A DNA stretch of 25,414 bases from a virus, in the IMG/VR virus record IMGVR_UViG_3300031566_000330, positions 1-25,414 of that record; one strand, 5' to 3'. Every line of letters starts with the position of its first letter. The stretch's first letter is position 1. Of this stretch, positions 21,855 through 25,414 are shown piece by piece. The position numbers and the translations under genes are program-made. A model generated the notes under the pieces. That model was not told the origin of the DNA, did not search any database, and worked only from the letters and a program-made list of their open reading frames with translations.

Positions 21855-22958
21855 CTATCCCTCCGGACCCGCCCGTTTCTTCAGGTGCCACGGCGTGGCG
21901 TCGTGTATCACGCCGTCGACGGTGCGGCCGGTACGCTTGCGGCCCAGACGCACCATGTCCGCCCGCGTCTTGCAGTCATGGCCACGCCCCCACTCGCCCC
22001 AACTCTTGAAGAAGAACGGGACGCCGGCGGCGGCGCACTGGTCGCGGATGGCGCGGACCCAATCCGGGTGCATGGGCCGGGCGCCGGGGCCGGTCTCGCC
22101 GCCGACGATGACGGCGTCAATTGGACTGTGCCAGGTGTCGCGGTCCGGGTTATACAAACCGCCCTGGGCCACGCATATGGGCAGCCAGGCGGGGGTTTTC
22201 TTGCCGCAGAACGTACAGCGTTCTCCGACGTCCCCTTCATCGTGGCCACAATACGGGCACCAGCAGTTCAGGCACCGGCCGACGTCCACCGGCCCCAGCA
22301 GCGGCTCCAGGCTGAGGGCCGTCTTCCACCCCGCCGCGCCGAGTTGCATCAGGTGGCTGATACCGGCGTCGAGGTCGAGGTCGGGCTGGTTGGACGCCGA
22401 CATGCCGAGGTAGACGTTGGGCAGGGGAAAGAGGTACTCCTTTTCCAGGCGCTGTGCCAGGGCCTCCCTCTTGGGCCGCGGCCAACCGGCGCGCACGGTC
22501 AAGTCGCCCATCTCGCCGCAGACCCGCAGCGCCGCATGGGCCTCTTGCCCTCCCGCAAAGTACGCCGCCATCCGCTCCGGCCGCTTCGTTAGGAAGCAGA
22601 AATCGAGGTCGGGCCGCAGGGCGCACGCCGCCACGATGCGGTCCACCCATTCGCCCGGCACGTTCGGGTGCCAAAGGTCGGTCATGTCGCCCACGAAGAC
22701 CGATTCGCCCGTGGCGCGGCTGCGCAGAATCTTCCGCAACTCCGCCTCGTCGAGCCAGAACTCGACGCGGCCGGAGTCGATGGCCTCCTGGGTGTACCGC
22801 TCGCCCGTGCCGAAGCGCCGATTCAGCGTCTCGGCGTAGCAGTGCTGGCAGCCCGTCGCGCACTTCGTGCAGGCCCAGCCGACTTGGCCGTCGCTCGTGC
22901 GCCGGGCGCGGACGGGGTTCGAGACACGGTCACACCATTCGATTTTCGTCGGGTTCAT
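21855..22958 (-). CDS. DUF5131 (phage Gp37/Gp68, three-Cys-motif) protein
   Basis: ATG at 22958 overlaps the upstream TGA (ATGA). The 367-residue product begins MNPTKIEWCDRVSNPV and has GWACTKCATGCQHCYAE, carrying the C-x6-C-x2-C signature of the family with an extra Cys (C30, C33, C37, C40). VFVGDMTDLWHPNVP, FCFLTKRPERM, VIVGGETGPGARPMHPDWVR and GVPFFFKSWGEWG are further hallmarks. A zinc-ribbon-like insertion with six cysteines (C230-C252: CLNCWCPYCG and CTFCGKK) is present; I am not aware of it as a standard part of the family. The cysteines suggest a radical-SAM-like Fe-S fold, but the reaction is unknown. It is one of three putative Fe-S enzymes in this operon. Confidence 0.9.
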   Translation of the reverse strand: MNPTKIEWCDRVSNPVRARRTSDGQVGWACTKCATGCQHCYAETLNRRFGTGERYTQEAIDSGRVEFWLDEAELRKILRSRATGESVFVGDMTDLWHPNVPGEWVDRIVAACALRPDLDFCFLTKRPERMAAYFAGGQEAHAALRVCGEMGDLTVRAGWPRPKREALAQRLEKEYLFPLPNVYLGMSASNQPDLDLDAGISHLMQLGAAGWKTALSLEPLLGPVDVGRCLNCWCPYCGHDEGDVGERCTFCGKKTPAWLPICVAQGGLYNPDRDTWHSPIDAVIVGGETGPGARPMHPDWVRAIRDQCAAAGVPFFFKSWGEWGRGHDCKTRADMVRLGRKRTGRTVDGVIHDATPWHLKKRAGPEG

Positions 22959-23305
22959 GACGTCTCCTTTTCCCAGTTTGCGACGACCGCGGGCCAGTCG
23001 ATCTCGGCGGGGTCCACCGGGCAGTTGCCGGCGCGCATGACACTGGCAACTGCTTCCTGGATATCTGCGTGGAACAGGGCCTCGGGGCCGCCCTCGATTC
23101 CCCACCGTCCGTCGCTCGCAAGGAGGTCGGATAGGGGCGGCGTCTCTTTGATCCAGCGCGTGATCGCACAGTTCGCGCACCAGCCCTTGCGCGTGTTGCT
23201 GTGGCTCAACGGCCGTTCATCATCGCGCGGGCCGCGACGGACGATGCACGGTCGGCCGCAACGCGGGCACGCGACGCGGGTTCCCGGTGCCAGGGTCCTG
23301 CTCAT
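22955..23305 (-). CDS. Zinc-ribbon protein, 116 aa
   Basis: ATG at 23305 overlaps the TGA of the nuclease gene upstream (ATGA), and the 3' end overlaps the DUF5131 gene in the same way. The product has a CPRCGRPC motif near residue 13 and WCANC near 42, likely one zinc site. A second region GIEGGPEALFHADIQEAVAS is helical. It ends in WEKETS, like the GETP endings of neighbours that arise because the next ribosome-binding site is encoded in the C-terminus. No further homology is recognised. Similar zinc-ribbon proteins are often nucleic-acid binding. Confidence 0.7.
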   Translation of the reverse strand: MSRTLAPGTRVACPRCGRPCIVRRGPRDDERPLSHSNTRKGWCANCAITRWIKETPPLSDLLASDGRWGIEGGPEALFHADIQEAVASVMRAGNCPVDPAEIDWPAVVANWEKETS

Positions 23306-23694
23306 GGCGTCTCTCCTTTGCCGTCCTGTCGCTCCAACTGGACCTCGCCCATCACGTCTCCGTGCATCACGCGCCACCCGCCCTCGCCCAGACGCAGCCG
23401 CCGCGGTTCCTTCACGCGGTCGTCGTACCGCACAATCTCGACCACCGGGTACACCACGTCCGGCAGGTTCGCTCCAAGCCGTTCCAGCGTCAGGCGTTCC
23501 GCCGGCGGCGCCCAGATGTTGCTCTTGACCTGCGACAGCACCAGTTCGCTCGCACCGGCCAGGGGCACGACCAGCAGATCCGCCTCACCGAGACTGGCGC
23601 CGGACTTGACGACGCGGCAGGCACTGAGATAGTGCCGGATGTACCAGTCGCGGGCGCGGCGTTCCTGCCGGGCACCCTTGGCCTTGGCGTTCAT
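23302..23694 (-). CDS. PD-(D/E)XK nuclease, Holliday-junction-resolvase-like
   Basis: The 130-residue product starts at ATG 23694 in an ATGA overlap. The arrangement KGARQERRARDWYIRHY (E11), VVKSGASLGEADLLVVP (D39) and LVLSQVKSN (Q55, K57) corresponds to motifs of archaeal Hjc-type resolvases and related phage PD-(D/E)XK proteins, including the conserved SGAS-x-GxxD loop. The last acidic residue of the motif is replaced by Gln (QxK). Expected role: cleavage of branched DNA in replication or recombination. It is adjacent to a second PD-(D/E)XK-like gene. An enzymatically weakened or DNA-binding variant is possible. Confidence 0.75.
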   Translation of the reverse strand: MNAKAKGARQERRARDWYIRHYLSACRVVKSGASLGEADLLVVPLAGASELVLSQVKSNIWAPPAERLTLERLGANLPDVVYPVVEIVRYDDRVKEPRRLRLGEGGWRVMHGDVMGEVQLERQDGKGETP

Positions 23695-24341
23695 TGCTTC
23701 TCCCTCGCTTCGGCCCACCAGAGGCGTTGTCGCAGTCCCGACATTGCCGAAAACATGCTCTCCATGCTGGCGTAGTGGTTCGGCACGTTTTCAAAAACTT
23801 CACGACGGCTTGCTTGCGGGTGCTGCTTCCGGTATGCGTCAATGTCTTTCCGCACAGATTGGGCCGGGCCGACCCCCTTCACGCATGGCACCCCACCAAC
23901 GCCGCCCCGGTAAGCCTCTGGCTCGCTCTCAAGGCGCGTTCGCAGTTTCGTGCCGTACCCAAAAGCACCGTGGCCATCGCCGTTTTGGGGCGGGGCAAGA
24001 AGTTCTGACACCGTACCGTCGTGTACCCGCAGAACGCCAAACCCCCATGTAGGGTTGTCTCGACGCGCGGCCTGCTGCCAACACTGAGATGTTTTTCGCG
24101 GCTTAGTCGGCGCGGCCGCCCACACCAAAGACGATAGAATTCGCGCTGTGTGGCATTGGTAGGCCAAATGTTCGCTGAATGACGTTTTGAGTTGAACGAT
24201 TAAGAGCGGGCCTTCGCTCGGCAACCCCACCACGTCCATTGAACTAAGACACGCAAAAGGATACCCGACTTCCGCAAACACTTCACAGCCCTGTGCCTCC
24301 AGCCATGCCTTCACATATGGGAACAGGCTTGCCTCACGCAC
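23691..24341 (-). CDS. DUF2161-like PD-(D/E)XK protein
   Basis: The start is probably GTG at 24341, which overlaps the upstream TGA by eight bases; an open extension to 24422 lies inside the previous gene and looks like shadow. The 216-residue product has SLFPYVKAWLEAQGCEVFAE (E24), the D36 of SSMDVVGL, and VQLKTSF (Q50, K52). Then come helical segments (HLAYQCHTARILSSLVWAAA) matching the DUF2161 family of PD-(D/E)XK phosphodiesterases. The second half contains SVRKDIDAYRKQHPQAS, possibly a DNA-binding helix. As in the neighbouring nuclease, the ExK motif is QxK. Function in phage DNA metabolism is inferred. Confidence 0.7.
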   Translation of the reverse strand: MREASLFPYVKAWLEAQGCEVFAEVGYPFACLSSMDVVGLPSEGPLLIVQLKTSFSEHLAYQCHTARILSSLVWAAAPTKPRKTSQCWQQAARRDNPTWGFGVLRVHDGTVSELLAPPQNGDGHGAFGYGTKLRTRLESEPEAYRGGVGGVPCVKGVGPAQSVRKDIDAYRKQHPQASRREVFENVPNHYASMESMFSAMSGLRQRLWWAEAREKQ

Positions 24342-24498
24342 GCGCGTCCTCCTTCGCTTCGGCCCGCCGCTCGGCCATTTGCTCAAGCCGTTCCGCCCAC
24401 CGGCCAAGCGCATCCGAGCCATCGAGCCACAGTGGACCGTAGAGCAGTCCCTCCGCCCAACGTAGCGGGCGGGACAAGGTGCGCAGAATCCTATTCAT
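24334..24498 (-). CDS. Small hypothetical protein, 54 aa
   Basis: ATG at 24498 overlaps the TGA of the upstream gene (ATGA), with GGGGAG just before it. The 54-residue product is MNRILRTLSRPLRWAEGLLY followed by a helical Arg/Glu-rich tail ending EDARA. The N-terminus is amphipathic. The product is not recognised. Its stop overlaps the GTG of the DUF2161-like gene, consistent with an operon of coupled genes. Confidence 0.65.
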   Translation of the reverse strand: MNRILRTLSRPLRWAEGLLYGPLWLDGSDALGRWAERLEQMAERRAEAKEDARA

Positions 24499-24758
24499 GG
24501 CGTCTCCCCTTCAAGCCGCTCGCGTATCGCTTCCCAGTCAGGGTCCTCATCTTTGAGGTCGCCCATTTCAAATCCGTCGCCGTGGTGATACTTGGCCAGA
24601 ATCTCACGGCACACGTCGCACCAGTAGAGCCTGGAAAACTGTCCGTGCTCCACGTCCGTAACGCGCTGCAAACTGGACCCGGCCGGGAACCTGCGCCCGC
24701 AACCCCAACAGCAGTGCGGCTTGCGGGTGACAACCTGCGCGACATTGAGAACGGTCAT
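24495..24758 (-). CDS. Small zinc-finger-like protein, 87 aa
   Basis: The start is ATG at 24758 in an ATGA overlap with the preceding gene; a longer frame to 24881 is Arg-rich shadow and was rejected. The 87-residue product begins MTVLNVAQVVTRKPHCCWGC and contains two CxxC pairs (CCWGC, WCDVCREIL) with a Gly/Arg/Phe loop between, a likely zinc-ribbon. An acidic tail (LKDEDPDWEAIRERLEGETP) follows. The GETP end is encoded by the ribosome-binding site of the next gene. A small DNA- or RNA-binding protein is a plausible role. Confidence 0.7.
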   Translation of the reverse strand: MTVLNVAQVVTRKPHCCWGCGRRFPAGSSLQRVTDVEHGQFSRLYWCDVCREILAKYHHGDGFEMGDLKDEDPDWEAIRERLEGETP

Positions 24759-25144
24759 GGCGTCTCCCCTTTCTTCGCGGCCTCGGCGGCGGCGCGGGCT
24801 TCGCTTATTTCTTCGCACAGGGCCACGTATCCGCAACTTTCCCCGTGGTGGCCTCCCCCGGTAATGGTCTCGCCACACCACCGACAGACGTGGTACCCGT
24901 TTTCTGGAAAGCGTAGTACGCGCAGCAGCCGGTCCACGATGGCTTGCAGCGCGTCACGCCGAGAGCAAAGAATCTCAACGCAGTTCAAGAGTCTGCCTGC
25001 TCCGCTGCAGACACCACAATCCTGCTCCAGTTGCTTCTTCGGGTTTTTGAAGGATGTGCGTTGGGTCACGCCTGTTCCCGTACAACGTGGGCACTCAGCG
25101 TGGTCGACCCAGGCTTCGCCGCAATTCGGACACTTGTCATCCAT
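24755..25144 (-). CDS. Zinc-ribbon-rich protein, 129 aa
   Basis: AAAGGAG lies 10 bases before ATG at 25144 (GGAG then a 7-base spacer). The 129-residue product has three Cys groups: MDDKCPNCGEAWVDHAECPRC (C5, C8, C18, C21), CGVCSGAGRLLNC, and CRWCGETITGGGHHGESCGY with extra His residues. The first two groups resemble DnaJ-like CxxC zinc fingers (CPNCGEA, CPRCTGTG, CGVCSGAG). Such a double CxxC module may bind zinc and DNA or a partner protein. It is the first complete gene downstream of the ATPase gene. Confidence 0.75.
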   Translation of the reverse strand: MDDKCPNCGEAWVDHAECPRCTGTGVTQRTSFKNPKKQLEQDCGVCSGAGRLLNCVEILCSRRDALQAIVDRLLRVLRFPENGYHVCRWCGETITGGGHHGESCGYVALCEEISEARAAAEAAKKGETP

Positions 25145-25157
25145 CGTCGGTCTCCTT

Positions 25158-25414
25158 TCAGCCCCTTCCGCCGAACACCACGACTTCGCAGAACTCCCTC
25201 AGACGCCGAACCAGCGGCGCGCCGCGGTCGGCCGACGCTTTCCCGACAAGGTCCGCCCCTGTAAGGTTGCTCGTCGCCAGGATCGGCAACTCATTCGCCG
25301 TCCGTCGTTCCACCACCGCGAACAACTCGGATTCCACACGCTCGGTCATCGGCACTTTCCCCAAGTCGTCAAAGAAGCAGACCTCAACTTGCGCCAAGGC
25401 GTCCGTCCAGTCCG
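25158..25414 (-). CDS. DnaC/IstB-like AAA+ ATPase, C-terminal part (runs off the right edge)
   Basis: The frame is open to the window edge; 85 residues are visible. A Walker B motif CFFDDLGKV and the following ERVESELFAVVERRTANELP, ILATSNLTGADL (sensor 1), and APLVRRLREFCEVVVF (sensor 2/arginine region) match the DnaC/IstB helicase-loader family. The N-terminal Walker A is outside the window. Such phage proteins load the replicative helicase. It is probably the first visible part of the leftward early operon. Confidence 0.85.
   Translation of the reverse strand, partial: DWTDALAQVEVCFFDDLGKVPMTERVESELFAVVERRTANELPILATSNLTGADLVGKASADRGAPLVRRLREFCEVVVFGGRG

Overview
This window is most likely a piece of an uncultured tailed phage (or prophage) of podovirus type with a GC-rich genome. 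The main evidence is a complete head module on the minus strand: small terminase, GpA-like large terminase, T7-type head-tail connector (portal), a Bbp19-like small protein, a Pro/Glu-repeat scaffold protein and the major capsid protein. Further along are a T7 gp11-like tail tubular protein, a GNAT-like protein in the position of T7 gp13, and the start of a helical internal-virion-like protein. The order portal - Bbp19-like - scaffold - capsid resembles Bordetella phage BPP-1 and relatives. I see no integrase, repressor, RNA polymerase or reverse transcriptase. The host cannot be fixed from the sequence. Strong Shine-Dalgarno sites, a Tat signal and Sec-type signal peptides indicate a bacterium.

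Layout, read in the direction of transcription. (1) Positions 25414 to 19447, minus strand: an early/metabolic operon of tightly overlapping genes. It begins with a DnaC-like ATPase cut by the window edge, followed by small zinc-ribbon proteins, two adjacent PD-(D/E)XK-type nucleases, a DUF5131 (Gp37/Gp68) three-Cys protein, a PAPS-reductase-family PP-loop enzyme and a B12-type radical SAM protein. (2) Positions 18680 to 19503, plus strand: a small operon of three short proteins behind a near-consensus sigma-70 promoter. Its leader contains interleaved inverted repeats that could form a pseudoknot. It runs head-on into the radical SAM gene, overlapping it by 57 bp. (3) Positions 18584 to 1, minus strand: the late operon, starting with the small terminase and ending in internal virion genes that run off the left edge.

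The late operon contains structured intergenic RNA. The clearest case is an 87-nt three-way-junction candidate at 17056-17142. A 12-bp-stem hairpin at 9097-9130 and a weaker one at 9264-9294 also lie between genes.

Three late-operon products carry export signals, which is unusual for virion-cluster genes: a Tat-signal protein next to the small terminase, a discoidin-domain (F5/8 type C) protein, and a 1011-residue beta-helical fibre/adhesin. The last two are translationally coupled.

The best candidates for undescribed biology are the two structured RNA elements, the plus-strand small-protein operon with its repeated leader element, the cluster of radical SAM, PP-loop and three-Cys enzymes, and the exported adhesin pair.
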